From Allium sativum (lineage: Eukaryota > Streptophyta > Magnoliopsida > Asparagales > Amaryllidaceae), in assembly GCA_030737875.1 (NCBI GenBank), contig CM060912.1, forward strand, positions 208,085,231 to 208,149,230: a stretch of 64,000 bases of DNA. Direction: 5' to 3'. The notes beneath the pieces were generated by a model that saw only the letters and a list, made by a program, of their open reading frames with translations, was not told where the DNA came from and did not search any database. A program made the translations under genes and the position numbers. Position 1 is the stretch's first letter, and each line of letters starts with the position of its first letter. Of the stretch, positions 36,221 to 48,590 are shown one piece after another.

Positions 36221-37439
36221 GTGTGTGCAAAAACCCGCATATTTAACGATAATAAATTTAAATATTTTATTTAAATATAACATCGTTAATCGATGTGTGT
36301 CTGAAAAGTCACATTTTGCATACAGTGGAATTTGGACTCAAGACCACTTCCATTGAGTCCGGATCATCGTTTACGACCTTTTTGACTATAAACATCGATA
36401 CCTTTTGAGTTGAGCGATTTTGGTCTTTTTTCATTTGGTATATAACCAAAATATCACTATTTTGCATATGGATGAATTTGGACTCGAGACCACTTCCATT
36501 GAGTTCAATACGTCGTTTACGTGTTCGAAAACCATAAGCTTTGATATGTTCCGAATTTCAGAAATTTGGGACTTTGGGCTTGGGTTTGGGTTAGCCAACG
36601 TAGACACCTTAAAATACCCCCAATAGCTCCCTCCTCTTAGTTCATTAAACCCTTCATCAAAGAAATATAAAATGGGAGGGGGGAAAGGGAAATAGAAATT
36701 CCTAATCTAGGGTTCTTGATTTCAAGCACAAATCAAGTGCTAATTTGGAGAGACAACTTGTGTAAGCTCTCTCTACTCCTCTTCTATCTCTCTACCTTCT
36801 CAATTTTCAGATTTTTGTGCAACCCTAACACATATAAGTTTTCTTGTGTGTGTATTTGTTGTTTAGAGAGAAGAATTGATGAGACTGGATTCTTAGCAAG
36901 TGTGGAGGCTTGTTCTTCCTTGTTGGAGCTTGTTCTTGTCATTCAAGAGCGAAAGGTGAGTTCTTTATGAACTCACATCTATGCCACAAGCCATTGGCTT
37001 GTAAAAGTGTAATTTAGTGATCATTTGAGTTTGCATATGCTAGTAAATTGGTTAGGTTAGGTTAGTGTAGCTTAGCCGATTTCATGTGTTTGTGTTTCAT
37101 TGAAATGAAATTATAGCTAGGAGTTGTTCATACACCTAATTGTTATGCTATGATCGATTTGGTGATATTATGAAGCTCCATTGTCGCCCCGACAAAGTTT
37201 TGAGTCTTCACAAGTCGCTAGAATCACTTTTGCATGCTTTGGTTTGGAACTTAGTTCACCTTTGAACTTATAATCAAAATCATTGCAATCTCATGTATAT
37301 AATTTTATGCATGTTTGTTTGTGTGCTTGAGTTGTTACGACGAGCTTATGAGGCCTTATTATCATCTTGATCAAGTCCATTGCCTCTGGAGTTTGCCGGA
37401 ATCGATCCATTTACAAATTGGCAAAATACTGCCAAATTG

Positions 37440-37560
37440 GTCGACCGGTCCTTCTACCAGTACCCTTCCGGGATAAGTTGACTAGTCGACTGGTCAAAAA
37501 TGGACCAGTCGACTGGTCTAGCTGTTTTTCTGCAGTAGACTAGTGGGAACCACAGTCTAC
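37440..37560 (+). repeat. GTCGAC palindrome cluster
   Basis: GGTCGACCGGTCC, GACTAGTCGACTGGTC and GACCAGTCGACTGGTC lie within 80 bp. This is the same motif as in the chromovirus and Sirevirus LTRs. Confidence 0.8.
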
Positions 37561-38169
37561 TATATAGGGCCATTTGAGCTCATTCCCGACCGAGTTTCGG
37601 CCCATTTCGACCTTTTTGTGACTTTTTTGTTTCCCTGCAACACAGATTTCTATAACTCGATTTTTACGGACTTTTGTCTGATTCGTGGTGAACGAATTTA
37701 TAATCGATAGTCATGAAATTTAATTTACGTTATTAAAACATGAATTCTTTGTTCGATCGTCATTTCGATCGCTATTCCACGAAATTTGCCACTTTCTAAG
37801 CTATATAAAAAGGGTTTTAAAATTATTAGTGGATACCAATCTTTTAGTAAATAGTTTCAAATTCTACTTCGTTATATGAAGTTATTTTCCAAATTGTTTT
37901 ACTATCTACTAGTATATGATTTTATATGCGTTTTTCTCGTTTGTATGAGAAATCTAATTAAATGCCTTAGCATAAACAAGGACTATGACCCCTTATGTTT
38001 GCTTCGATGGTTAATTCTTGGACTCGTTCGATTGAACCCCATGGCAATGACCGTTTAGTATTTCTAGTGTAATATACAACTTGTTTGTAAATATTCGAAT
38101 AGAGCAAGTGGCTATGGAACATGTAGCTCGACTCTTATATTTACTAGCTTGGCGTAGTTTATATTATAC

Positions 38170-38280
38170 TTGATCATTCCTGATCAATTCGACCTTCGAG
38201 TCACTTTGATGATCTTCTGATCATCCTATAGAACTTCGGTTCATTTGATTATATCGATGACCTTCGGATCATTTCATGTC
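38170..38280 (+). other. Short array of 4-nt-loop hairpins (5' LTR copy)
   Basis: TTGATC/GATCAA (38170-38187), GATGATC-TTCT-GATCATC (38208-38225), GAAC-TTCG-GTTC (38231-38242), and two imperfect units (38191-38202 and about 38257-38274). The 3' LTR counterpart has at least twice as many units. Confidence 0.7.
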
Positions 38281-39331
38281 GGCGAGATACACGATATAAT
38301 ATTTTGTTTCTTCATGTAGAAATGATGTGAGACATTGTTTCTCATGAATTGTCATTTGTTAAGATCGTGTTTTCTCTTTTCATGTAGACTTGATGGGCGA
38401 CATCATTTCTCATGAACATTCGTTTGTTACTATCGTATTTTCATTTCATGCAAATTGATGGGTGATATCATTTCTCGTGAATAATGTATCTTTATTGCGT
38501 GATAATCGTTTATATCTTCGAGATTTCTAATTTATTGATTTCTTCGATCTTATTTTTATTGACATATGTGCTATCAATCTCGTACTAATATTAATTTATC
38601 AATCTTACTTTCTTTGTTATTGAGATATCCCTATATAGTGTCAATATTTCTTTGGCATATTTTCTGGACATATTGAGTCTTCACATTTTACATGTGAACA
38701 TTGTAGTTATTTTATATATGTAATTTTCTATTCATATCTCTGATTCTATTTCAGTTTATTATGATGAGTACAGCTAGACGAATCCATTTATCGTTTATTC
38801 TTATAAATAATACATGGGTCAGACCAATAATTACATGTGCATCTGTTGACTTCTAGCGGGGACCATTCTTGGATTTTGCTACCTATATTGGAGTTGTAGT
38901 TATTGATTTTTATATGTATATGAGATAGTGTCATCTTTATATGCATATTCTTTTGGTTAGAGGTTGTACCTATTATTTTGTTGTATAGTGGCTCGACTAT
39001 ATTTGTATTTATACTTTTGTGATATTATTCATATCTATTTCCGCCTTAGTGATATGAATATTTGTGTCTGACTCTGATTTTATTGTTATCTGTTTTATAT
39101 TGCTTTCCGAATTATATATAGCCACTGTGTAGTAGATTTGAACTTGATTTAGATGTGTCAGATTCCCTCATGAGATTTAAAATTTTATACCACATTATCC
39201 GACATATTTAACACTCGTTCAAAGCTAATATACAGATGGTCGTTCCTCAACAGCCTTATTATTCAGGTTAGTTGACACCATTGCTTGCAATGGCCTTAGC
39301 TAACGCGAGTATAAAGGTGGGGCATTACACT

Positions 39332-39343
39332 TGGTATCATAGC
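39332..39343 (+). other. Primer binding site, iMet type, of the deleted gypsy-type element
   Basis: TGGTATCATAGC, one base off the iMet complement, two bases after the LTR end. Confidence 0.75.
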
Positions 39344-39740
39344 CAAGTTTGGAACAATATAAGATATTATGGCGAGGAACATTGTCCTAAGTCTCTCTTA
39401 GGAAATCATGTTTAGGATTTTATTTAAGTCTTAGGACCCGTCATATCCTATTTTATATCTTGATCCTTTGTTTGACCAATCTACTTTATTTGAATCTAAC
39501 CTTTTTCCTCTTCTCTCTTTTAGAGGAGAAGAATGGTTAGGAACATACTTTGTTTCCTTTGTTACTTTTACTCATTGTTAGTTTGATGTTATAATTAAGT
39601 TTCATTGCCCTATATCTATTGCTATCGAGACGTATTTAGCTTTCTTTAGGTGGTGATTTAGTAATCATTTTAGCGTCATTTAGTTACTTTTTGCATACAA
39701 GTAAGTCTTGCTTTTTCGGTTGAATAAGGACTTTAATTGA
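39344..39740 (+). other. Internal remnant of the gypsy-type element
   Basis: About 400 bp between primer site and the start of 3' LTR homology. A CTCTTTTAGAGGAGAAG stretch precedes a short start codon context, but no gag follows; the rest was lost in a deletion that fused leader to LTR. Confidence 0.5.
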
Positions 39741-41319
39741 ATGTTTTGGTCAAAACAAGGGGGTCAACACTCTTGCGTTTACTTCGGCGGTTAATTTCTG
39801 TACTTAGACAATAGAATTTTTTTGTATCTTTGTTGGTTACTTAAGTCTTAACTAAGCAATGTTTTGCACTTCTTGAGTCATTTAGCTCATTTTCATGAAG
39901 TGGCAATTTATTGTTCATACTGACCTCTTAGGAACTTTCCAGCTAGACTCATCCAATTGAACACCATGGCAATGATTGTCTCGTATTTCTAGTGGAATAT
40001 ACAACTTGTTCGTAAATATTCGATTAGAGCAAGTGGTTAGGGACATGAGCTTAACTTTTATGTTTACTAGCTTGGCGTAGTTACACTAGATTTGATCTTC
40101 GGATCAATTCGACCTTCGGGTCACTTTGATGATCTTCTGATCATCTTGAGGAAATTTGGTTCCATCTTATCGTAGGAACTTCGGTTCTAGTGGATCTTCG
40201 AAGCATTCCGATCCTCGGGTCATCCTGATGTTATCCAGGTCATCTTAAGGAACTTCGGTTCATTTGATTACATCGATGATCTCTGGATCATCCCGAGGAG
40301 CTTTGGCTCATGCGAACTTCAGATTCGCGATGATTTTTGGATCATCCTGAGGAACTTCGGTTCATTCGATTATATCGATGGTCTTTGGACCATTTCATAT
40401 CGGCGAGATACGCGATATAATATTTCGTATTTTCATGTAGACTTGATGGGAGACATCATTTCTCATGAATATTCACTTGTTGTTCCCCTTCTTTGGGATA
40501 TCCTAGATTTCTAATTTATTGATTTCTTTCATCTTAGTTTTTATTTACATAAGTGTTGTCAGTCTCATATTGATATTAATTTATCAATCTTAGTTTCTTT
40601 GTTATTGAGATATCCTTATTTAGTGTCAAGATTTCTTTGGCATATTTTTTGGATATATTGACTCTTCACATTTCACATGTGAACATTGTAGTTATTTTAT
40701 ATATGTCATTTTCTGTTAATATTTTTTATTTATATCTCAGTTTATTATGATGAGTACAGCTAGACTGATCCATTTATTGTTTATTTTCTTATAAATAATA
40801 CTCGGGTCAGACAGAGGTATTACAGGTACATCTCATGGCTTCTAGCGGGGACTATTCTTGGCTTTTTGCTATCTATATTCCATTTTAGTTCTTGATTATA
40901 CACGTATCTTAGATTTCATGTATACATATTCATTTGGCTAGAGCTTGTGCCTATTATTTTGTTGTATAGTGGATCGAGTATGACCACTATCCTTGTATTT
41001 ATACTCATTTGCTACTATTCATATTTATTTCCGCCTTTGTGATGTGAATATCTGTGTCTGACTCTGATTTTATTGTTATGTATTTTATATTGCTTTCCGG
41101 ATTATTTATAGCCACTTTGTAGTAGATTTGGACTTGATTTAGATGTGCTGGATTTCCTCATGAGATTTAAAAAGTTAGACTATATTGTCCGACATATTTA
41201 ACACTCGTTCAAAGCTGATATACAGATGGTCACTCCTCAACAGCCTTATTCTTCGGGTTAGTTGACACTGTTGCTTGCAATGGCCTTAGCTAACGCGAGT
41301 ATAAAGTTGGGGTGTTACA
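39741..41319 (+). repeat. 3' LTR of the gypsy-type element (5' truncated)
   Basis: Matches about 37965-39329, with an extra ~130 bp near 39820-39950 and an expanded hairpin array at 40092-40393. It ends in GGTGTTACA next to GTGTG. Confidence 0.75.
40092..40393 (+). other. Array of tetraloop hairpins with full covariation (3' LTR copy)
   Basis: Ten perfect or wobble-paired hairpins with 4-nt loops in 300 bp: 40092-40107, 40111-40122, 40128-40145, 40176-40187, 40250-40261, 40275-40292, 40298-40309, 40329-40346, 40352-40363 and 40378-40393, plus decayed units between. Loops are TTCG (five), TTTG (three), TTCT and TCTG. Stems include GAAC/GTTC, GATC/GATC, GACC/GGTC and GAGC/GCTC, so one stem position shows all four Watson-Crick pairs. 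C(UUCG)G is a known extra-stable RNA tetraloop. Role unknown. Confidence 0.8.
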
Positions 41320-41324
41320 GTGTG

Positions 41325-42395
41325 TTATGTAGACATTCTTGATAAATGCAACTGTTTATTTTGCTACTACCATATGAATCATCTTTTATAAGAACAATGA
41401 CAGTACCGTTGTCCCTAATAAATTTGTTAGATTATATAACATTCAGACAATTTGCTACACAACTATTTTTGGTATCCTGTATGACTATAATTTTAATTCA
41501 TAATCAGACTACAATGAATATTTTAAAACAATACAAAGTTTAGTGTATTTATTTAATTTTTATGTTTTATTTATATAATCAGCATTCAAGCTTTATATTT
41601 TAAAATCACAGAGATGTCAAGAACCCTTGTACTTTGAGCCATTAACAAATAAATTTATCACCCCCTACAACCTTGCACTATTCTGTTGTCATCTCAAACA
41701 ACATTTGTGGCATGTTTGTTTGCAATATGCAGTGTTCTCAGTAAGGAAAAGCAAAAAAGATATGAATGCCAAAAAAGGTTGTTTACTATTGGTGTACAAA
41801 ACTTCAACAAGTGTTTAGAACTACTTCATTTAAATAAACAGCATGCCCATGGTTATTCAGGCTTCTAAAATTGAATGATAAAATATTCCAACTACACATT
41901 TGGTTAAGTTTCTAAATTAGAACTTAAAGGTTTGTTTGATTTATTTTCTAATAATAACAAGTTTCTATGAATCCTGCTAAATCCCATACAAAAAATGGAA
42001 GTAATTCCGAAATTTTGTGACAATTTCTGAAGCGTATAATTTCTCAATTTAGAAAGAGCATCACATGCATACTTTTGTGTTGTCATATTTTCTCGAAATT
42101 GAATTAACAGTTTTAATGAGTAATAATTTTAGGCTCCAATTCTTTGTTTAAATGATGTGGAGCTTAACACGCAGTAGCCTTGAATGATGTCGAGCTTCAA
42201 TCCCTGGATTTATTTGAGAACAGGAATTCATGTGATACCACACATTTGCTGAGTCAAGAAATTCATGAAGTTTTGATTACTGACAAAGAGATGATTCATT
42301 ATCGACAAAAAGAGATGATCATTGGTTCGACAAAGACACGAAGAGCTTCATATGGTATTTTATTAGAGGTTGATTAGTATTGGTAGTCTTATTAA
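41325..42395. other. Inner CACTA interior, no gene recognised
   Basis: AT-rich with several frames of 60-65 codons (41346, 41627, 41686, 42180). None shows a known motif. The one at 42180-42377 is polar and could be a short exon relic, but I cannot assign it. Confidence 0.4.
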
Positions 42396-43408
42396 TGTTA
42401 AAATCTATCCTCAAATAATCATTTTTCCTCAGTATTGAGAATATATACATATATAAATATGTGTGTGTGCACATTCATATGGCTTTCTGGACAAAATTGG
42501 TCGACCGGTCAAATACCAGCGATCGACCGATTTTGCCCAGAAAACCCTGTGAACATGCACACATATATATAACGTATATATATTTTCAAATTCCTATCTA
42601 CTGGTGATTTTTACCTATCGACCATTTTTAAACGGAAGCAACTATTCGAATAATCACTTCCATTTCTTCAAGAGTTGCTTCTTTTCCTTTTCACCAATGA
42701 TCATATCCATTGTTTGTAACTCTTTACTAATGGTTACAACTATTTATCTCCTATATAAACATCTTCAAATCATCAATTCAATACACCAATTCTTTCTATC
42801 TAGTCTCTATACTATTGATTCTATTCTTGAACTCCCAAGTATTCAAATGCTCATATTCTTCAAAATATCGTTCTTGAATCCTAAAATATATATTTTATTC
42901 TTTTGATTCGAATACAATATCATCTTCCAAAATCTTCATAAACAAAAATTCTATTTGAGGATAAGATTATAGGAAGGTTGTACAAGAATTGACAAATTCG
43001 TGTTATTGAGAACACACATTGTCAAACTACACGTCTACTCATCTTGCTTGAAGTCCTCTGTGTTGTAAGAGGTAAGTTTGAAGTTCTCCGTGTTGTAAGA
43101 AGCAAGTTGTGAAGTCCTCGTGTTGATAGAGGCATGAAATTCCCGTTCCGCTGCTTGGGTGTTGCAAACTTGTTCCTCCGGGTGAAGTGAGTTAGTTGTT
43201 AGTGAAAACCCAGATAGTAGTCTAGGACTGGACGTAGGACGGTGCTCCGAACCAGTATAAAAATCTCTAGTGTGATTATTCTATTTTTACTGCATTTACT
43301 ATTATATAGTTCTGTGATTAGCTATTACTTCATACTTGAATATTGTTTGCCATGTTACACGATCCTTGTGAGTGTATTATACTTGACAAGTACACATGCA
43401 CGTTTTCA
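42396..43408 (+). repeat. 5' LTR of the Sirevirus
   Basis: Proposed as TGTTAAAATC (42396) to CGTTTTCA (43408). The end is fixed by the primer site; the start is less certain because there is no 3' LTR to compare. Contains a GTCGACC/TCGACCG cluster (42495-42535) and TATATAAA at 42752-42759. Confidence 0.6.
42752..42759 (+). promoter_or_regulatory. TATA box of the Sirevirus LTR
   Basis: TATATAAA in a C/T-rich context about 650 bp before the LTR end. Confidence 0.55.
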
Positions 43409-43410
43409 AT

Positions 43411-43422
43411 TTGTATCAGAGC
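43411..43422 (+). other. Primer binding site of the Sirevirus, iMet type
   Basis: TTGTATCAGAGC, one base different from the canonical complement, two bases after the LTR end. Confidence 0.8.
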
Positions 43423-43470
43423 ACGGTCATCTTATAACCGTAACACAGTTATTTGATATATTCTTGTGGT

Positions 43471-44950
43471 ATGGCAAATAACCTGAGTTCTAGCATTCAA
43501 AACACCACTTACATGGAAGGTCAATCAACACAAAGACCTCCAATCTTCAATGGCTTTAATTATAGCTATTGGGCAACACGTATGTCATTTTACATGCAGT
43601 CAAATAGCTATGATGCGTAGAATGCTACACAAAAAGAAATATTGATTCCAACAACTGATTATTCAGAATGGACACCGACTGAGAAAAAAACAGCAGTTGT
43701 AAGTGCAAAAGCAATAAATATGTTGTTTTGTGCATTAGACCAAAATGAATATAACCGTGTTAGTATCTGCACCACTGCATATCAAATTTGGCAAACGCTA
43801 AAAACCACGCATGAAGGTACTAACAAGGTAAAACAAGCCAAAATAGCCATGCTGAAAAGTCAGTTCCAAAATTTCAAAATGAAACCAAATGAAACAATCA
43901 ATGATGTGTATTCACGGTTTCAAACTATTCATCATGCACTTATTGGTTTAGGACAAAAATATTCAGATTTTGATGTAGTCTCGATAGTCCTACATTCTCT
44001 GACTAGTGAATGGGAAGTATTAGCGATTGCAGAAGCTAATGAACTTTTTGTCATGAAGCTGGATGAATTGATAGGAAATCAAATGTCCTATGAAGCAAAT
44101 TTGCAGGCTAGAAAGGAACAGAAAGAAGAAAAGAAAAATGTAGCATTTCATGTCGGAAAAGATGAAGATGAATCAGATTCTGAAGACAAAGTTTCAAAAA
44201 GTTTTTGAAACAACAAAAAGCTAGTCGATATAAAAAGAGAAAATCTGGTTCAAATAAATCTTCATCATCATTAATAGAGTGTTTCAACTATCATAAAAAG
44301 GGGCATATGCACAATGAATGTCCTAAACAAAAGAAGAAGTCAGAAAATGACAAGTTCAAATACAAGAAGGACAAATCAAGGAAATGAGCTTTCTCAGTCA
44401 CCTGCGATGACTCAGACTCTTCTTCTTCAGAAAGTGAAAGCGATTCAGAAGATGAACAAGCAAATGTTTGTTTCATGGCAACAAAAGATGAGGCACAAAT
44501 TCCTACATTTGATGAAGTTCTTGATATTAATGCTGAACTGATAGTTAAATTTAAAAATATGAAACGACAATGGAAAGAAGCCAAAGCAGATTTAAGTAGA
44601 GCAGAGTTTGAACGAGATATGTTAAAAGACGAGAAGAAAATATTAGAAGAAGAACTTGGAAAAGCTCAAGAATCATCATCTAATATTGATTCTCAATTAT
44701 CTCTTCTGAGTCAAGAAATCGAAACTCAAAAAGAGAAAAATGATGCTCTCACTACTGAAAATCATGAGCTTAAGGCAAAAGTCAAAATTCTAGACCTAGA
44801 AAAAGCTAGTTTACAAACCAAGTTAGATAATATTACTCAAAATGTTTCTAACTTCAATAAAGGTCAAGAAAATTTGACAAAAATCATTGAAAGTTCACAA
44901 TCTGCTTCAAATAAACAAGGCTTGGGATATACGAAACAAGAAACCTAGAA
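43471..44950 (+). pseudogene. gag of the Sirevirus (broken)
   Basis: Starts at ATG 43471 (MANNLSSSIQ). It has the copia gag core of the UBN2 type (IWQTLKTTHEGT, then FQNFKMKPNETINDVYSRFQ and HSLTSEWEV). A zinc knuckle follows near 44280 with the second Cys replaced by Tyr (CFNY), then an acidic Ser-rich part and a long coiled coil (about 44480-44880), which fits the long gag of Sireviruses. Breaks: TAG at 43618-43620, a frame change near 44200, TGA at 44385-44387, TAG at 44946-44948. It would form the particle shell. Confidence 0.85.
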
Positions 44951-45258
44951 ACATCTTGGTTTCAAAAAGAAAAAAGGTAAAACAAAATAAAGTAAGAAAA
45001 ATCTTAGTTTGTTATATTCCAAACCAAAACCAGTTGCGAAGTTTCAAAAGAAAAATGTCAAGACTATCAAGATATGGGTTCCTAAAACAAATAATAATTT
45101 GATTAGGCACAAATATATTCAGCACTTTATGAATACTGTGCATTTCAATTCTAATTATGTATATAACGGGGATACCGGACCCGTATGGGTTTGGACTCCT
45201 ATGACCTGACTCTTAGGACCCTATAAAAAGGTGGGTACCATGGACTTAGTTTTATTTT

Positions 45259-45580
45259 TTGCAGGTCCCACTTAAGAAAAGAGGAAAGTGGATATTGGAC
45301 AGTAGTTGCTCGAAGCATATGACTGGAGACAAGAGTTTATTGACAAATATTACTTACTCAGATGGTGGCTCCGTCTCTTTTGGTGATAATTCAAAAGGCT
45401 ATATCATCGGCAAAGGCGAAGTGAGCAATTGCGGTACATCTAACTTACCTCTTATTACTAATGTCATGCTAGTTAGAAATTTGAAACACAATTTACTTAG
45501 TATTAGTCAGTTATGTGACAAGGGCTTTACCATTTCCTTTTCGGATAATAAGTGTAGTATCTTAATAAAGATCATAAGAT
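45259..45580 (+). pseudogene. Protease region of the Sirevirus pol
   Basis: Copia-type aspartic protease region. The motif near 45298 reads LDSSCSKHMTG; the family has DSG, so the Gly of the catalytic triplet is Ser here. VSFGDNSKGYIIGKG and LKHNLLSISQLCD follow as usual. The frame ends at about 45580 and continues in another frame at the pre-integrase part. Confidence 0.85.
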
Positions 45581-46468
45581 AGTTTTCGAAGGATATAGAG
45601 ACAGAAATATTTATATTCTGAATATGAATATCAATCATAATTCAGATATGTGTCTTGTAGCAAAAGATAATGATCCATGGCTATGGCACAAACGTTTCTG
45701 TCACATAAACTTCAGAACTATTGTCAAGTTAGCCAAAAACGATCTTGTTAGAGGACTACCCAAAATGAGCTTTACGGTTGATAACATTTGTGACGCATGT
45801 CAATTAGGAAAATTGACTAAATCATCCTTTAAACCCAAGAAAGTCATATCAACATTACAACCACTGAGCTACTACATATGGATTTATTCGAACCAACACA
45901 AGTTCAGTCAATAAACCATAGTCGATATGTGTTTGTAATTGTTGATTATTACTCTCGTTACACTTGGACTATTTTCTTGAAAAACAAAAGTGACACTTTT
46001 GATCATTTCAAATCTTTCATCAAAAGAATTCAGAAATTGAAAGGGCTTAAAGTTAAAAATATAAGAAGTGATCATGGTGGAGAATTCAAAAATAATGAAT
46101 TTGAACATTTTTGTACAAAGAAATATATATATCATAATTTTTCGTTTCCTACAACTCCACAACAAAACGGAGTTGTAGAACGGAAAAACCAGACTTTACA
46201 AGAATGTGCAAGAACATTATTAAATGGAACAACTTTATCAAAACATTTTTGGGCAGAAGCTGTTGCAACTGCGTGTTATGTTTTGAATCATGTATCCATT
46301 CGACCTCTCGCCAAGAATACATCTTATGAATTATTTAACCAAAGAAAGCCAAATATCTCATACTTCAAAGTTTTCGGTTCTAAGAGCTTTATCTTAAATA
46401 CAAAAGACCATCTTGGAAAATTTGATCCAAAGCCTAATGAAGGCATATTTATCGGTTATTCAGAATGA
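45581..46468 (+). pseudogene. Pre-integrase and integrase of the Sirevirus pol
   Basis: The zinc-binding pre-integrase reads WHKRFCHIN and CDACQLGKL. A frameshift near 45870 leads to the integrase core, with Asp in MDLFEP, Asp in RSDHGGEF and Glu in GVVERKN, so the catalytic triad is kept. The frame stops at TGA 46466-46468 within the conserved GYS..S.AYR motif and continues beyond it. It inserts the DNA copy into the genome. Integrase before RT defines copia. Confidence 0.9.
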
Positions 46469-46649
46469 AGCAGGGCCTATCGTATATTTAACAAAAGAAC
46501 CAAAACTATTGAAGAATCACTTCATGATTCATTTGATGAATTCTATCAACCATCTCATAACATATCGGATGATGACGAAACTATAGTCGCTGATAATCCG
46601 ATCATCATAAATGTTGATTCTGACTCTGAAATAATTGAGAATATTTCTC

Positions 46650-48337
46650 AACCATGTGTGTTATCTTCTCCACCAAGATTACGATCTCCTCCAAGGATAT
46701 TAAGAGATCATCCGGTTCAAAATATAATCGGAGAAGTAACATCACAAATAGAACAAGGAGTCAACTCAATCAAATGGGTCATGTTGCGTTTCTTTCGAAT
46801 ATCGAACCTAAGAATCCAACAGAAGCTACCGATGATTACTGGATCATTGCCATGCAGGAAGAACTAAATCAGTTTGAACGCAATGCTGTCTGGGAACTTG
46901 CTCCAAGACTAACTGATCAATCAGTTATTGGTACTAAATGGTTCTATAAAAATACGGCCGATGAACAAGGAAATATCACCAGAAATAAAGCAAGATTAGT
47001 AGCACAAGGATATAATCAGGAAGAAGGTATCGATTATGAAGAAACATTTTCACCAGTTACTCGACTAGAAGCTATCAGAATCTTATTATCCTTTGCTTGT
47101 CATCATAATTTCAAACTTTATCAGATGGATGTCAAAAGTGCTTTTCAAAATGGATTTATCAAAGAGAATGTATATGTCAAACAACCTCCCTTGTTCGTAC
47201 ATGAAAAGCATCCTGACTACGTATACAAACTCAAGAAGGTTTTGTATGGTTTAAAACAAGCACCTCGTGCTTGGTATGAACGATTACGCTGCTATCTTAC
47301 TGATTCAGGATTTCAAATAGGCAAAGTCGATCAAACTTTGTTTATTAAACATTCTCGAAAAGATATATAGCTTATCCAGATATATTTAGACGATATCATC
47401 TTTGGTTCGACAAACGATAAACTCTGCAAAGAATTTCCGGATATTATGACCAAAGAGTTTGTAATGTCTCATATGGGAGAACTATCATATTTTCTTGGTC
47501 TTCAAATCAAACAACTTTCGAACGGTATTTTTATTAATCAAGAAAAATACTGTGGAAATCTTATCAAGCGCTTCAGTTTAGAAAATACGTCTGGTAAACC
47601 TACTCCTATGAGTACAACTACACATTTTGAAAAAGATGAGAATGGTAAGAGCGTTGGCCAGAAATTATATCGAAGCATGATTGGTTCTCTTCTTTATCTT
47701 ACAGCAAGTCGTCCAAATATAATGATGAGTGTTTATCTATGTGCACGATTTCAAGCAAATCCAAAGGAGTCACATTTACAAGTAGTAAAATGTATAATTT
47801 GTTATCTTAACAATACAAAAGATTTTGGTCTTTTCTACCAAAAAATGTCCATTCGAATTAGTATCATATAGTGATGCTGATTTCGGAGGTTCTCGAACAG
47901 ATAGAAAGAGTACAAGTGGTACGTGCCATTTTATTGGAAAATCGCTTGTCTCTTGGTTTGGTAAGAAACAGAATAGTGTTTCACTATCAACATGTGAAGC
48001 CGAATATATATCGGCAGCTCTTGCTTGTACTCAAGTAACATACATGCAACAAACACTTCAAGATTTTGATATTCATTTATCAAATTCTATTATATGCTGT
48101 GATAACACCAGTGCTATAAACTTATCAAAGAATCCGGTAAATCATTCTTGAACCAAGCATATTGATATCCATCATCATTTCTTGAGAGACAATATTGAAA
48201 AAGGAAACATATGTCTCGAATATGTCCAAACTGATCGTCAACTAGCGGACATTTTTACTAAGCCTCTACTTGAATCAAGTTTTATTACATTGCGTAGAGA
48301 GCTTGGATTAATTTCTAGAAATGAACTTGATACGTAA
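46650..48337 (+). pseudogene. Reverse transcriptase and RNase H of the Sirevirus pol
   Basis: RT from [17 protein letters not shown] and [16 protein letters not shown] through [12 protein letters not shown] and [13 protein letters not shown] to YLDDIIFGST near 47385 (first polymerase Asp in MDVKSAF, the pair in LDD). The connection and RNase H follow: SYSDADFGG, STSGTCHFIG, CEAEYISA, KHIDIHHHFLRD and ADIFTKPL. The stop is at 48335-48337. Breaks: frame change near 46790, TAG at 47368-47370, frame change near 47850, TGA at 48149-48151. Confidence 0.92.
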
Positions 48338-48494
48338 ACACTGAAGTTATATATCACTAAGTTCATTTCTATATTCGGTTCATTCACTTTCAAAAGTTTA
48401 GCTATTTTATAGCTATTTCTATCTTTAGTAAAAGAATATGAGCTATTCATTGTTTGTACAACAACTATTCCTTGACACTTCTCATCCACCAATC

Positions 48495-48517
48495 TATATA
48501 TAGACAACTCTATATAA
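48495..48517 (+). promoter_or_regulatory. Two TATA-like boxes after pol
   Basis: TATATATA (48495-48502) and TATATAA (48511-48517) lie about 80-95 bp before an ATG (48591), followed by a T/C-rich leader. They look like a separate promoter for the downstream ORFs. Inference only. Confidence 0.35.
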
Positions 48518-48590
48518 GCTTATCATTCATTCTCTTTTTTGGCATCTTCTCAAATCCGATTCTATTTTTTAAGGGTTTAAATGCTTCAAT

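Larger units (their letters stand above)
36226..39329 (+). repeat. 5' LTR of the deleted gypsy-type element
   Basis: About 3.1 kb ending in GGGGCATTACA. It holds a GTCGAC cluster (37440-37560), a TATA-like TTAAAATACCCCC near 36608, three ~67-bp repeats of the TGATGGG...ATTTCTCATGAA type (38310-38500), and a short hairpin array (38170-38280). Confidence 0.8.
36226..41319 (+). mobile_element. Gypsy-type LTR element with deleted interior
   Basis: 5' LTR 36226-39329, iMet-type primer site, about 400 bp of internal DNA, then a partial 3' LTR ending at 41319. GTGTG flanks both sides (36221-36225 and 41320-41324), a 5-bp target duplication. LTR ends are TGCAAAAACCC and GTTACA. The two LTR parts are clearly related but diverged and differ in repeat content, so the element is old or recombined. 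No gag or pol remains. Confidence 0.8.

Noticed and set aside
42604..42906. 100-codon hydrophobic frame in the Sirevirus LTR
   Set aside because: It covers the TATA box and leader of the LTR; T/C-rich DNA gives a hydrophobic translation.
44291..44584. Minus-strand frame opposite Sirevirus gag
   Set aside because: Shadow of the acidic Ser-rich gag region.
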